NCBI RefSeq assembly: GCF_018127745.1
Contig: NZ_CP072333.1
Location: forward strand, 1,116,001 to 1,180,000
Source: Porphyromonas sp. oral taxon 275
GTDB taxonomy: Bacteria > Bacteroidota > Bacteroidia > Bacteroidales > Porphyromonadaceae
Direction of reading: 5' to 3'
DNA: 64,000 nt
The notes under the pieces were generated by a model. It was not told where the DNA came from. It made no database searches and saw only the letters and a program-made list of their open reading frames with translations. Position 1 is the first letter of the stretch. Every line of letters starts with the position of its first letter. The position numbers were made by a program, and so were the translations under genes. Positions 36,059 to 45,029 of the stretch are shown here, piece after piece.

Positions 36059-38824
36059 ATGAACAAAACGATTACTGTCCTCGCCCTAGCCAGCTGTCTC
36101 AGTCTAGGGGCCGTGGCGCAGAATAGCAGCAGCGGCGCCCTCGTACGGGACAGCAAGAGCGGGCTATCTGTCCCTGGGGCACGAATCAGCCTCCACGGAC
36201 CTACGACACGCCAGATCGTAGTCGACGCGCGGGGTCTCTATCAGCTACCCCAGCTCCCCGAGGGACGCTATACCCTGACGGTCACCGCCCCAGGCTACGA
36301 GGCTAAGCAGCTCGTCTATATCCACAGCCTGGGCAAGGCACTGCCTCTGCTGGAGCTCGTGCCCCTGCCCACCACAGCTGAGCGCTACGACGAGCTCCTG
36401 ATCAGTGAGGATAGCGACGATGCCGTCAGCGGCAGCGACCGCGTCGCCCTGCTGACCTCCTCACGTGACCCCTTCCTCTCGGCCTCCAGCTATGTCTTCA
36501 GCGCGGCGCGCTTCAGAGCCCGCGGCTACGACAGCCCCTACAGCAGCCAGATGCTCAATGGCATCGAGATGAACGACCTCAACAGCGGCTACTCCGCTTG
36601 GTCCCTGTGGGGCGGGCTCAACGATGTCACCCGACAGCAGCAGACCTCCCAGTCCTTCGAGCCCATCGTCTCGGGCATAGGCAGCGTAGGCATCACGAAC
36701 AATGTGACGATACGCCCCTCGCAGCTCGGGGCCCAGCGCCGCTTGACCTACTCCAATAGCAACCGCACCTATTCCAACCGCTTCGCCTTCACCTGGTCGA
36801 CGGGAGAGAATAAGCGCGGCTGGTCGCTCCTGGCGAGCGTCGTGCGCCGCTCGGGGGACGGACAGTACAGCTATGTACGCGGACAGTTCTACGACGCGTG
36901 GAGCTACTTCCTCGGCATAGAGAAGCGCCTGGACGAGTCGAATCACATCAGCCTCATGGCCCTCGGCGCTCCCACCCGACGCGGGGTAGCCAGCGCCTCC
37001 ACTCAGGAGGCCTACGATCTGGCGGGCTCCAACTTCTACAACCCCAACATCGGCCGCCAGGCAGGGGCGTGGCGCAATGCCCGTGTCCGAGACAGCCACG
37101 AGCCTATCGTGCAGCTCAGCCACTACTTCAACGACCTGCAGCGCCGCCTGCAGATCTCGACGACGATGAGCTACCGCTTCGGCTACAACAGCTACAGCGC
37201 CCTCAACTGGTACAACGCCCCCGACCCACGCCCCGACTACTACCGCTACCTACCCTCCTACTTCACGCGCATGGCTACCCCTGGGAGCCAAGACGCCGAG
37301 GCAGCAGCACGCTACGCCGAGCTCTGGCACAGCGATCCCAATACGCGCTATATCGACTGGGATCGTATGTATGCTATCAATAGGGGGAATATGGCGACCG
37401 TACGCAATGCCGCAGGTGAGGCATTGGCCACAGGACGTCGTGCTCTGTACATGGTAGAGGATAGGCACACCGATCAGCGGGAGTTCGCCTGGGCCAGCAC
37501 GATGGCTTGGCAGCCGCTCAAGCAGCTGGAGCTCAACGGCGGCCTCAGCTACCGACACAACCGCACGGAGAACTTCGCCGTCGTCGGGGATCTCCTCGGG
37601 GCAGACTTCGTCTATGACGTGGACAAGTTCGCCGAGCGCGACTTCGGCGGTGACGCCTCCAAGAGCCAGGTCGACCTCAATCACCCCGACCGCATCGTGC
37701 AGCGCGGGGATCGCTTCGGGCACGACTACGAGGCGCAGACGAGTCGCTTCGTAGCCTGGGGGCAGGCCACCTATAAGCTCAGCAAGCTGGATGTCTACGG
37801 TGCTCTGGGCTATACCCACACGGCGATGCAGCGCGACGGGAAGCAGCGCCGCGGGCTCTTCCCCGACAACTCCTACGGCCTCTCTGACCGCGTGAAGTTC
37901 AATGACCTCACGGCCAAGGCTGGGGCTATCTACAAGCTCAACGGGCACCACTACCTGCAGGCCAACCTCGCCTACGTGGAGCAGGCGCCGACCTTCCGCA
38001 ACGTCTTCATCTCGCCTCGCACACGCAATAGCTACGTGGAGAACCCTCAGTCCGAGCGTATCCTCAGCGCTGAGGCCAGCTATCAGGTACGCCTGCCGTG
38101 GCTGCGCGGACGCCTGACAGGCTTCTACGCGCAGATCGCTGACCACACGCAGGCGATGAACTTCTACGACGACAGCCAGGCCTCCTTCTCCAACTACATC
38201 CTCACCGGGATCAACACACGCCACCTCGGGATGGAGCTCGGGCTCGAGGCTAAGCTCAGCCCCACGCTGACGGCCAACGCCGCCCTCGCCCTCGGCCAGT
38301 ACCAGTACGCCAGCAACCCCAGCTACGTGCAGACCATCGACAACTCGGAGAAGATCGTAGACCGTGACGTCATCTACTGGAAGGGGCTACAGGTCGGCGG
38401 CACGCCACAGACGGCAGCCACCGTAGGGCTCACCTACTACGCCCCCTGGTACGCCAACTTCGGGATCAACGCCAACTACTTCGGGCGCAACTACGTGAGC
38501 ATGGCCCCCGCGCTGCGCACCGACCGAGCTCGTTCCGCCCTCGACCAGGCCTACATCCACCCCGAGCGTCTACGTGACGGCTTTACCGTCGACCTCTTCG
38601 CAAGCTACTCGTGGCGGATCAAGTACGGCACCTTCCTGCGCTTCAACCTCTCGGTGAGCAACGTGCTGAACAACAAGCAGCTCCCCAGCGGAGGCTTCGA
38701 GCAGCTGCGCGTGCGTACCCAGCGCGACGAGAGCGGCCAGCAGATCCCCTTCCGTCCCTTCGACTCGAAGCTGAGCTACGTCTATGGGACGACCTTCTTC
38801 CTCAACACCACGCTCCAGTTCTAA
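36059..38824 (+). CDS. TonB-dependent outer-membrane receptor
   Basis: 921 residues. Signal peptide 1-20 (ending LGAVAQ), a carboxypeptidase-regulatory-like domain about 25-105 (GARISLHG, GRYTLTVTAPGYEA), a plug region about 110-240 (ARGYDSPYSSQMLNGIEMND), and a long beta-barrel ending in NTTLQF with the terminal Phe expected of outer-membrane proteins. A TonB box is not clear. The usual SusD partner is absent; instead two OB-fold-type lipoproteins and a nuclease lipoprotein follow, at 15, 30 and 21 bp. Import of nucleic-acid fragments is inferred from that context. Confidence 0.92.
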   Translation: MNKTITVLALASCLSLGAVAQNSSSGALVRDSKSGLSVPGARISLHGPTTRQIVVDARGLYQLPQLPEGRYTLTVTAPGYEAKQLVYIHSLGKALPLLELVPLPTTAERYDELLISEDSDDAVSGSDRVALLTSSRDPFLSASSYVFSAARFRARGYDSPYSSQMLNGIEMNDLNSGYSAWSLWGGLNDVTRQQQTSQSFEPIVSGIGSVGITNNVTIRPSQLGAQRRLTYSNSNRTYSNRFAFTWSTGENKRGWSLLASVVRRSGDGQYSYVRGQFYDAWSYFLGIEKRLDESNHISLMALGAPTRRGVASASTQEAYDLAGSNFYNPNIGRQAGAWRNARVRDSHEPIVQLSHYFNDLQRRLQISTTMSYRFGYNSYSALNWYNAPDPRPDYYRYLPSYFTRMATPGSQDAEAAARYAELWHSDPNTRYIDWDRMYAINRGNMATVRNAAGEALATGRRALYMVEDRHTDQREFAWASTMAWQPLKQLELNGGLSYRHNRTENFAVVGDLLGADFVYDVDKFAERDFGGDASKSQVDLNHPDRIVQRGDRFGHDYEAQTSRFVAWGQATYKLSKLDVYGALGYTHTAMQRDGKQRRGLFPDNSYGLSDRVKFNDLTAKAGAIYKLNGHHYLQANLAYVEQAPTFRNVFISPRTRNSYVENPQSERILSAEASYQVRLPWLRGRLTGFYAQIADHTQAMNFYDDSQASFSNYILTGINTRHLGMELGLEAKLSPTLTANAALALGQYQYASNPSYVQTIDNSEKIVDRDVIYWKGLQVGGTPQTAATVGLTYYAPWYANFGINANYFGRNYVSMAPALRTDRARSALDQAYIHPERLRDGFTVDLFASYSWRIKYGTFLRFNLSVSNVLNNKQLPSGGFEQLRVRTQRDESGQQIPFRPFDSKLSYVYGTTFFLNTTLQF

Positions 38825-38839
38825 TAGCCACCTACCGAC

Positions 38840-39658
38840 ATGACGCTTCATCATCTATATAGCCTACCGCTCATGGGACTGCTCCTCGTGGGGGCTGTGA
38901 GCTGCACGAAGTATAACGAGCCCGACCCGCCCAGCTTCGCCACCGAGCGCAGCGCGGACGAGCTCCCACGCCCTACGCACACCATCGCGCAGCTCAAGGA
39001 GCTCTACACGCAGGGCGGACTGACCCTCCAGCGCCCCATCGTCGTCGAGGCTATCGTCGCCTCGGACGACACCGAGGGGAATGTCTACCGCAGCTGCTAC
39101 ATCCAGGACTCCACGGGCGGCATGGAGCTGAAGTTCGCCCTCGGCAACCTCAGCACCATCTATCCGCAGGGAGCCCGTGTACGCCTGCTGTGCCAGGACC
39201 TACAGCTCGGCGCCTATGGCGGGCAGGTAGGCCTCGGTTACCGCAGTACGGACGCGCGCTACGAGACGGCCTTCCTCCCCGAGAAGTTCGTCCAGCAGCA
39301 TCTCTTCATCGTCGGACGCAGCGAGCTACAGCCTCGTGAGCTAAGCCTCTCCGAGCTCAGCATGAGCTATGCTGGGACACTGGTCCGGGTTAAGGACGTA
39401 CAGTTCGCCGCCTCCGAGCTAGGGCAGACCTACGCCTCCCCCGAGCAGCGTGCTAGCCTAGCGCAGGTCAATCGTACGCTCACCGACCGCACGGGGGCGC
39501 AGCTCGTCGTACGCACCAGTAGCTATGCCCGCTTTGCTGGCAAGCAGCTGCCCAAGGGCTCGGGCTCGGTGACGGGCATCCTGAGCTACTTCCGCACCAC
39601 GCCCCAGCTCATCATCCTCCGCGAGCAGGATGTCCAGCTTACCGACGCTCGCTTCTAG
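38840..39658 (+). CDS. DUF5689 lipoprotein
   Basis: 272 residues with a lipobox LVGAVSC (Cys22). The remainder is one DUF5689 unit, a predicted OB-fold-like binding domain: residues 45-160 contain RPIVVEAIVASDDTEGNVYRS and YIQDSTGGMELKF, and 175-270 the second half with GTLVRVKDVQFA and VTGILSYF. The domain is shared with the next gene product. Being 15 bp after the TonB receptor it may act as a surface binding partner in place of SusD. Ligand is not established. Confidence 0.85.
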   Translation: MTLHHLYSLPLMGLLLVGAVSCTKYNEPDPPSFATERSADELPRPTHTIAQLKELYTQGGLTLQRPIVVEAIVASDDTEGNVYRSCYIQDSTGGMELKFALGNLSTIYPQGARVRLLCQDLQLGAYGGQVGLGYRSTDARYETAFLPEKFVQQHLFIVGRSELQPRELSLSELSMSYAGTLVRVKDVQFAASELGQTYASPEQRASLAQVNRTLTDRTGAQLVVRTSSYARFAGKQLPKGSGSVTGILSYFRTTPQLIILREQDVQLTDARF

Positions 39659-39688
39659 TTCCTAGCCTTCATTCATCACCTCGAACTA

Positions 39689-41593
39689 ATGACTAAGCAT
39701 AAGTACAGTCGCTGGACGCTCCTCGCCGCAGCCAGCCTTTGCCTTACCCTTGGGATCACCTCCTGTAAGGACAACGACGACGCCTACACCAAGCCTGAGT
39801 ACAGCATCACCGCTCCTAAGGCTCAGAACAAGACCTTCGCCATCCCCGAGGCTGGCGGCACGGCTAGCCTCCAGCTGACGAGCAATCGCTCCTGGAAGGC
39901 CGTCACCACCGCCGACTGGATCAACATCAGCCCCAGCGCAGGCGGCGCGGGCAGCGCAGAGATCAAGATCCAGGTGCTGCCCAATGCGGGCGCCAACCGC
40001 TCCGCTCAGGTCGCCCTACAGCTGGGCGGCAAGTCCGAGCTCTATACCATCACGCAGACGGGCAGCGGTACGAGCAGCGAGACCATCAAGTCCGATGCCC
40101 AGGGCCTCACCGCCTTCATCAAGAAGTACGACACGGGCAGCGAAGTCACCGTGAGCGAGGACGTGAGCCTCAAGGCTGCCCTCGTCTCGGACATCGAGGC
40201 CAACAATCTGACCAACAACCGCAACATCGTCCTGCAGGCAGGCCCCCAGGGCATCACGGTGCGCCTGGCCAAGCCAGCCAACAAGGCTTGGAAGCCTGGT
40301 ACCGTCTTCGTCGTCAAGGCTAAGGGGGGTAAGGTGCAGCGCTTCAACGGCGGCTCGCTGCAGCTCGACCTCAGCGCCGTCACCGACGCCTCCGCAGTCA
40401 CGGCCAGCGAGAGCCTCGAGACGGTCGAGCCCGTCCAGCTCAGCCTCTCCGATATCTACTCGGGCAAATATGACAACATCCTCGTAGCCGTGGATGGTGT
40501 ACAGTTCGCCGCCACAGGCAAGGCGCTGAACCCTAATAAGCCCAGCGGCACGCGCGCCCCAGCCAGCTACTACCACCGCCTCAGCGACTGCGTCACCGAG
40601 CTACCTCAGGCAGTCGACGGGCTATCGGTCGCCATCTCGGGCTATGCCCCCGAGGCACTACGCACCCAGGCGAGCCCCGAGAGCAACGGCCGTGTCGTAG
40701 GCATCCTACAGATCAATACGCTCAAGACCCAGACGCCCGCCGAGCAGCCCAAGAAGACCTACAACCTCTGGCCCCGCACGGCAGCGGATCTCTCCGGGCT
40801 CACGGGCAAGCGCTGCAGCGAGTCGAGCACCCAGCCTAAGCCCACTCCTACGCCCGATCCTGGGCAGGGGACGCAGCAGGCGCTTAGCCTCAAGGACTTC
40901 ATCGCCAAGTACCCCGCCTCCAGCACCAAGCACCAGATCACCGAGGACCTCAGCTTCGAGGCCACCCTCATCACCCAGCTCAGCGAGGGCAACAGCACGG
41001 CGCTGAACCTCACCCTGCAGAGTGGCGACCAGGGGATCATCGTACGCCTAGGGAAGGACCTCCCCGCGAGCCTCAAGGCTGGGACGGTATATAAGGTCAA
41101 GGCTAAGGGTGCGAGCATCGGCCTCTATAACGGCTCCCTACAGCTCGAGTTCGCCAAGGACACGGGCGCAGAGGCTGTCCTCGAGGACACAGGCCGCACA
41201 CAGCAGATCCGCCCCAAGAGGCTGACGCTCGCCGAGGTCTATGCAGGCACCTACGACAACATCCTCGTAGAGCTCAGCGGCGTGCAGTTCAGCCAGCATG
41301 GCAAGGCGCTGAACCCCAACAAGCCCAACAATAAGGGCTCCATCCCCAGCTACTTCGCCACCCGCATCGAGGACTGCGCCACGAGCCTGCCCGCAGGCAT
41401 CAGCGGTCTGAGCCTAGCCATCTCGGGTAAGGCCTCCTTCAAGGGTGAGACCACGAGCGACAAGGCAGGCACCATCATCGGTATCCTCAGCCGCTCCTTC
41501 CGCACGACCAAGACAGGCGAGGTCAAGGAGTTCAACCTCTGGCCTCGTAGCCTGAGCGACATCCGATTCGACGCTCAGCGCTGCACTAAGTAA
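39689..41593 (+). CDS. BACON plus double DUF5689 lipoprotein
   Basis: 634 residues. Lipobox LGITSC (Cys26). A BACON-like beta-sandwich spans about 45-132 (WKAVTTADWINISPSAGGAG, ending YTITQTG). Two DUF5689-type units follow, about 140-378 and 402-632, joined by a Pro/Thr linker (TQPKPTPTPDPGQG). The units repeat each other: GKALNPNKP and DC-x2-LP at matching places and NLWPRTAADLSG against NLWPRSLSDIRF. BACON domains are thought to help binding of glycans or to space lipoproteins on the surface. Likely surface-exposed component of the TonB system; substrate unknown. Confidence 0.85.
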   Translation: MTKHKYSRWTLLAAASLCLTLGITSCKDNDDAYTKPEYSITAPKAQNKTFAIPEAGGTASLQLTSNRSWKAVTTADWINISPSAGGAGSAEIKIQVLPNAGANRSAQVALQLGGKSELYTITQTGSGTSSETIKSDAQGLTAFIKKYDTGSEVTVSEDVSLKAALVSDIEANNLTNNRNIVLQAGPQGITVRLAKPANKAWKPGTVFVVKAKGGKVQRFNGGSLQLDLSAVTDASAVTASESLETVEPVQLSLSDIYSGKYDNILVAVDGVQFAATGKALNPNKPSGTRAPASYYHRLSDCVTELPQAVDGLSVAISGYAPEALRTQASPESNGRVVGILQINTLKTQTPAEQPKKTYNLWPRTAADLSGLTGKRCSESSTQPKPTPTPDPGQGTQQALSLKDFIAKYPASSTKHQITEDLSFEATLITQLSEGNSTALNLTLQSGDQGIIVRLGKDLPASLKAGTVYKVKAKGASIGLYNGSLQLEFAKDTGAEAVLEDTGRTQQIRPKRLTLAEVYAGTYDNILVELSGVQFSQHGKALNPNKPNNKGSIPSYFATRIEDCATSLPAGISGLSLAISGKASFKGETTSDKAGTIIGILSRSFRTTKTGEVKEFNLWPRSLSDIRFDAQRCTK

Positions 41594-41614
41594 ATCAGTA
41601 AGCTCTACTAAGCA

Positions 41615-42811
41615 ATGAAGACGCTACGCCAGCTCCTGGGACTACTCCCCCTCAGCCTCGTGCTGGGGGGCGTACTCGCGGGCTGTACGACCGAGCGCCA
41701 GGATAGGCCTCGTGACCTCGCAGCCTCCGCTCCGCACCTCAGCCTCGCCTCCACGCGCCTACGCACCAAGCTCCTAGGGTCGGAGGCCTCCAGCTTCTTC
41801 GCCCATCTGCAGAGCCCCGCCGCCTGGCGCCTCGAGCTCCAGCCCGAGAGCGCCCGCAGCTGGGTGAGCCTCTCGCAGACTACGGGTGAGGCCAATCCTG
41901 AGGGCCTCGGGATCAGCGTCTCCACCCAGAGCAATACGGGGGCTGAGCGTACGGCCCTGCTCATCGTACGTGCCGCGGGGCTAGCCGACACGCTGCAGCT
42001 GGTGCAGCAGGCCCAGACGACGCAGCCCGGGGGCACGACGGGGATCCACATCCTCGGCGATCCCACCCTGCTGGAGCTCCCCGCGCTGAGCAAGGGCGCG
42101 GAGAACTACTTCGTCACCCACTACGCCGAGGGGAGGGTCAACTACTCCCTAGAGTACGACACCCAGCTACGCCACGCGCGCTGGGTCGCCTTCTCCTTCG
42201 ACGAGCAGAGCTCCCGCAAGGCTGTGAGCCGCAGCGGGGATGACGCCTGGGCCTGGGACCCACGTATCCCGGCCGAATTCTCGACGGCACGCCTCTTCAG
42301 AGGCAGTGGCTACGACCGCGGCCACCTGGTGGCCTCGGAGGACCGAGTGTCCAGCCGTGAGGCCAACCGCCAGACCTTCTACTACTCCAATATGAGCCCG
42401 CAGATAGGCGCGGGCTTCAACCAAAGCTATTGGAGCAAGATCGAGGAGCTGGTACGAGGCTGGGGGCGCAATAGCAAGCTGCGGGATGTGCTCTATGTCG
42501 TCAAGGGGGGTACGATACGCCCCGACCAAGTAGAGTCCTACAAGGCCAATAATGTGCTGCTCATCCCCAAGTACTATTGGGTAGCACTGCTCCGCCAGCA
42601 GGGATCGAGCTACCACGCCATCGGCCTCTGGGTCGAGCACAAGAAGTACAGCAATAGCCCAGCCTTCCGCAGCCTCGCGATCTCGATCGAGGAGCTCGAG
42701 AAGCGTACGGGGCTCAACTTCTTCCACCGTCTGCCCGACGGCGTTGAGACGGAGGTCGAGCACGAGAGCCCCAGTTCGCCCGCCATCCTCAGCCTCTGGC
42801 CTGGTCTCTAG
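41615..42811 (+). CDS. BACON-linked DNA/RNA non-specific endonuclease, lipoprotein
   Basis: 398 residues. Lipobox LAGC with Cys24, a BACON-like domain about 40-135 (AAWRLELQPES, ERTALLIVRAAG), then a NUC1-type nuclease from about 165 to 375. The signature DRGH (234-237) holds the catalytic His, and NMSPQ and FNQSYW with Asn269 give the Mg ligand. It should degrade DNA and RNA outside the cell. Last gene of the TonB-DUF5689-DUF5689-nuclease run, closed by a strong terminator. Confidence 0.92.
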   Translation: MKTLRQLLGLLPLSLVLGGVLAGCTTERQDRPRDLAASAPHLSLASTRLRTKLLGSEASSFFAHLQSPAAWRLELQPESARSWVSLSQTTGEANPEGLGISVSTQSNTGAERTALLIVRAAGLADTLQLVQQAQTTQPGGTTGIHILGDPTLLELPALSKGAENYFVTHYAEGRVNYSLEYDTQLRHARWVAFSFDEQSSRKAVSRSGDDAWAWDPRIPAEFSTARLFRGSGYDRGHLVASEDRVSSREANRQTFYYSNMSPQIGAGFNQSYWSKIEELVRGWGRNSKLRDVLYVVKGGTIRPDQVESYKANNVLLIPKYYWVALLRQQGSSYHAIGLWVEHKKYSNSPAFRSLAISIEELEKRTGLNFFHRLPDGVETEVEHESPSSPAILSLWPGL

Positions 42812-42837
42812 CCTCGCCTAGGGCAGTCCCTCTATAC

Positions 42838-42890
42838 GAAGAGCATCGCAGGATCCTCGGGAGCCTAGCTCCTAGCCTGCGATGCTCTTC
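42838..42890 (+). terminator. Terminator of the TonB/nuclease operon
   Basis: GAAGAGCATCGCAGG (42838-42852) pairs perfectly with 42876-42890; the next bases are GCTTATTC. Confidence 0.8.
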
Positions 42891-42940
42891 GCTTATTCTC
42901 CCCTCATCCTTATCCCAAGACACTAAGACCCCATACAAGC

Positions 42941-43309
42941 ATGCAAGTCGATCAGATGATCATTGGGCTGGAGCGTATGCGCTTCTACGCCTACCACGGC
43001 GTCGCCCCGCAGGAGCGCGAGGTGGGCAACTACTTCACCCTAGAGTGCCGCGTCGAGGCCGAGGTCTCGGCGGCGATGCAGCACGACGCCCTCAGCGAGA
43101 CCATCAGCTACGCCGAGCTCTACGAGGTCATCGCCGAGGAGATGGCCCAGCCCTCGCTGCTGCTGGAGCATGTCGTGGGCAGGATCGCCGCGGCGCTCTT
43201 CGATCGCTTCCCGCGGATCAGTACCCTCGAGCTCTCGCTACGCAAGGATAATCCCCCCTTCCCGGGGCAGCTGGACTCGGCGAGCTTCTCCATACGGGCT
43301 CGCAGATAG
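42941..43309 (+). CDS. folB: Dihydroneopterin aldolase
   Basis: Converts 7,8-dihydroneopterin to 6-hydroxymethyl-dihydropterin in folate synthesis. 122 residues, usual for FolB. Seen: FYAYHGVAPQEREVGNYF near the N-terminus, the active-site Glu in the same block, SYAELYEVI, and LRKDNPPFPGQLD near the end with the catalytic Lys. Single gene between two terminators. No other folate gene is nearby. Confidence 0.95.
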   Translation: MQVDQMIIGLERMRFYAYHGVAPQEREVGNYFTLECRVEAEVSAAMQHDALSETISYAELYEVIAEEMAQPSLLLEHVVGRIAAALFDRFPRISTLELSLRKDNPPFPGQLDSASFSIRARR

Positions 43310-43355
43310 GCTGAGCGACAGCACCACGCCCCACGAAGGGCAGGGATATGAAAAG

Positions 43356-43389
43356 AGCAGGGACGAGCGTCGGCGCGCTCGTCCCTGCT
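43356..43389. terminator. Terminator between folB and the tRNA
   Basis: AGCAGGGACGAGCG pairs with CGCTCGTCCCTGCT across a 6-base loop, followed by GCTTTCTG on the plus side. Confidence 0.75.
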
Positions 43390-43414
43390 GCTTTCTGTGT
43401 GTCTGGATGGAAGG

Positions 43415-43488
43415 TGGTCCCACTTGGGCTTGAACCAAGGACTCCCTGATTATGAGTCAGGTGCTCTAACCGACTGAGCTATAGGACC
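43415..43488 (-). tRNA. tRNA with CAU anticodon (elongator Met or Ile2)
   Basis: A 74-base cloverleaf on the minus strand. The acceptor stem is GGTCCTA with TGGGACC and discriminator A; the D arm has AGCTCAGTCGGTTAGAGC; the anticodon arm is CCTGA-CTCATAA-TCAGG; the T loop is TTCAAGC. The 3' CCA is not encoded. It is not the initiator, since the anticodon stem lacks the GGG/CCC pairs. CAU may be Met or lysidine-modified Ile; sequence alone does not decide. Its own promoter is visible upstream. Confidence 0.93.
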
Positions 43489-43489
43489 T

Positions 43490-43801
43490 GAGAAATGGAT
43501 GCTCCGAGGGAGCCTACCATTAACTTCGCTGCAAAGATAGCGATATTATCAAGACGCTCAAAATGCCCTAGAATAGGCTCCTTATGCCCTCCCCTAGCTG
43601 TCTTGAGGGCATTCGGAGCCGCCTTCGACCCGCCGTTTGCTCATCCTAGCGGCAGGATGCTCCCCTAGCTTCCCCCTTACGCTCTACCGAAGCGAAGCAC
43701 AATCCAAACTAGATATAGGAAGGATGCCTTGAAGGTCGACCGAGAGGGTGTCAGCCTAGGGTCAACTAGCCTTATGAGCATCCTACGCAAGCAGCTAGGA
43801 A
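43490..43801. other. Region between tRNA and inverted-repeat element
   Basis: Apart from the tRNA promoter (43532-43561) nothing recognisable is seen in these 310 bases. Confidence 0.5.
43532..43561 (-). promoter_or_regulatory. Complete Bacteroidetes promoter of the tRNA
   Basis: On the minus strand TTG, a 19-base spacer and TATCTTTG occur (TTTTG with CAAAGATA at 43532-43539), the full TTG-N19-TAnnTTTG pattern, 44 bp before the tRNA. Confidence 0.8.
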
Positions 43802-44078
43802 AAGCCCCAGCGGGGCGACCCCTGCAAAGCCCAGGGTGCGTAGCCCTGCAAGGGCAACCAAACCCTGGGTAGCTGGAATAAATAGGAATAGAGCCCTACA
43901 GGGGCAGCCCTCAAAAGCTTAGTTGAACCTTAGCTGCTCAGCAGCATACTCACTCCTGCCCGTTCTGAGGGTCGCCCCTGTAGGGCTCTTTACGCATGAG
44001 TATGCCTGACCCAGGGCTTCGTCACGCTTACAGCGTTCCCTCACCCTGGGCTTTGAAGGGGTCGCCTCGCTGGGGCTT
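43802..44078. repeat. 277-bp GC-rich inverted-repeat element, copy 3
   Basis: Exactly the same length as copies 1 and 2. The outer 36 bases (AAGCCCCAGCGGGGCGACCC at the left tip) are mirrored at the right tip with two mismatches. The central ~50 bp differ completely from copies 1 and 2, while the arms are conserved. Confidence 0.85.
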
Positions 44079-44398
44079 GCCAAACTGTTTGTCCCTAACT
44101 GAGGCTTGAATATATACACGGTCGGAGCTCTAGTCGTCATCCCTGCTGCCCCCCCACTCTCTCCAACTCCTCGAGGCTAGTACTAGCGCTGAGCGCTGCC
44201 CTAAGGGGGAGGCAGGCTGAGGTATATCCGTCAAGGCGCTGGGGGATATCCCTCACGAGCCTGAGGGACGCCCGTCAGGAGGCTGAGGGATATCAGTCAG
44301 CGCCCCGATAGTTAGCTCCGCAGGCAGTCCTCCTCTAGAGGGACACTCCCCCCAAGCTGCCCAGGGGCTCTGAGGCAAGGCGCGTGGGGGGAAAGCCG
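44079..44398. other. Region upstream of the cobalamin operon
   Basis: Contains repeat array E (44218-44299). There is no cobalamin riboswitch consensus in it, and no gene. Confidence 0.6.
44218..44299. repeat. Four-unit 22-bp palindromic array, copy E
   Basis: Cores at 44218-44233, 44240-44255, 44262-44277 and 44284-44299, pitch 22. Central hexamers are TATATC, GATATC, GACGCC, GATATC. Confidence 0.9.
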
Positions 44399-44406
44399 TA
44401 CCTTTG
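44399..44406 (+). promoter_or_regulatory. -7 promoter box of the late cobalamin operon
   Basis: TACCTTTG, 38 bp before the ATG at 44445. The leader is too short for a cobalamin riboswitch. Confidence 0.7.
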
Positions 44407-44444
44407 TAGCAGTAACGCTTTACCTAACTTAGACCTTGCCCTTC

Positions 44445-45029
44445 ATGGCACGAATAGTAACCAAAACTGGCGACCGAGGTACGACAGGTATCTTCGGTGG
44501 CGAACGCGTCCCTAAGGATAATATACGTATCGAGGCTAACGGCACCCTCGACGAACTCAATGCCCACCTCGGGCTCATACGCTCCTACCTCGCCCTCGAG
44601 GACCCCCGCCACAGCTTCATCGGCCAGGTGCAGATGCAGATCATGCAGGCGATGAGCCTCGTGGCGACACGCAGCGAGCGCCGCGCAGAGAACCCTAATA
44701 ACTTCGACCTCGCTTGGCTCAGCGCCCTCGAGGAGGAGACCGCCCGCCTGATGAGCGAGCTCAGTGAGAACGGCTTCTTCATCCTCCCAGGCGGTACCCC
44801 CCTCTCAGCTCAGATGCAGCTGGCGCGTACCGTAGCGCGCCGCGCAGAGCGCCGCCTGTGGACGCTCGACCGAGAGGACCCGCTGCCCGAGGGGCTCATC
44901 CCCTGGGTCAATCGCATGAGTGACTGGCTCTTCGTCCTGGCCAAGTGGGAGATGCAGCAGCAGAACTGGCCCGAGGAGCGCTGGCAGGCCTTCAGCTACA
45001 AGCGTAAGAAGAAGCCCACCCATGACTAA
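44445..45029 (+). CDS. Cob(I)alamin adenosyltransferase, PduO type
   Basis: Transfers the adenosyl group of ATP to cob(I)alamin or cobinamide. 194 residues with the PduO ATP motif TKTGDRGTTGIFGGERVPKD at the N-terminus and RRAERRLWTLDRE plus NRMSDWLFVLAKWE near the C-terminus. Start at ATG 44445 (MARIVTKTGDRG); a TTG at 44436 is an alternative. It overlaps the next gene by 8 bp. First gene of adenosyltransferase-cobQ-cobD. Confidence 0.93.
   Translation: MARIVTKTGDRGTTGIFGGERVPKDNIRIEANGTLDELNAHLGLIRSYLALEDPRHSFIGQVQMQIMQAMSLVATRSERRAENPNNFDLAWLSALEEETARLMSELSENGFFILPGGTPLSAQMQLARTVARRAERRLWTLDREDPLPEGLIPWVNRMSDWLFVLAKWEMQQQNWPEERWQAFSYKRKKKPTHD

Noticed and set aside
37250-38224. A 324-codon minus-strand open frame
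   Set aside because: Antisense to the TonB receptor barrel; no domain or start context.
44300-44444. Cobalamin riboswitch before the adenosyltransferase operon
   Set aside because: The -7 box is only 38 bp from the start codon; no conserved aptamer segments are seen.
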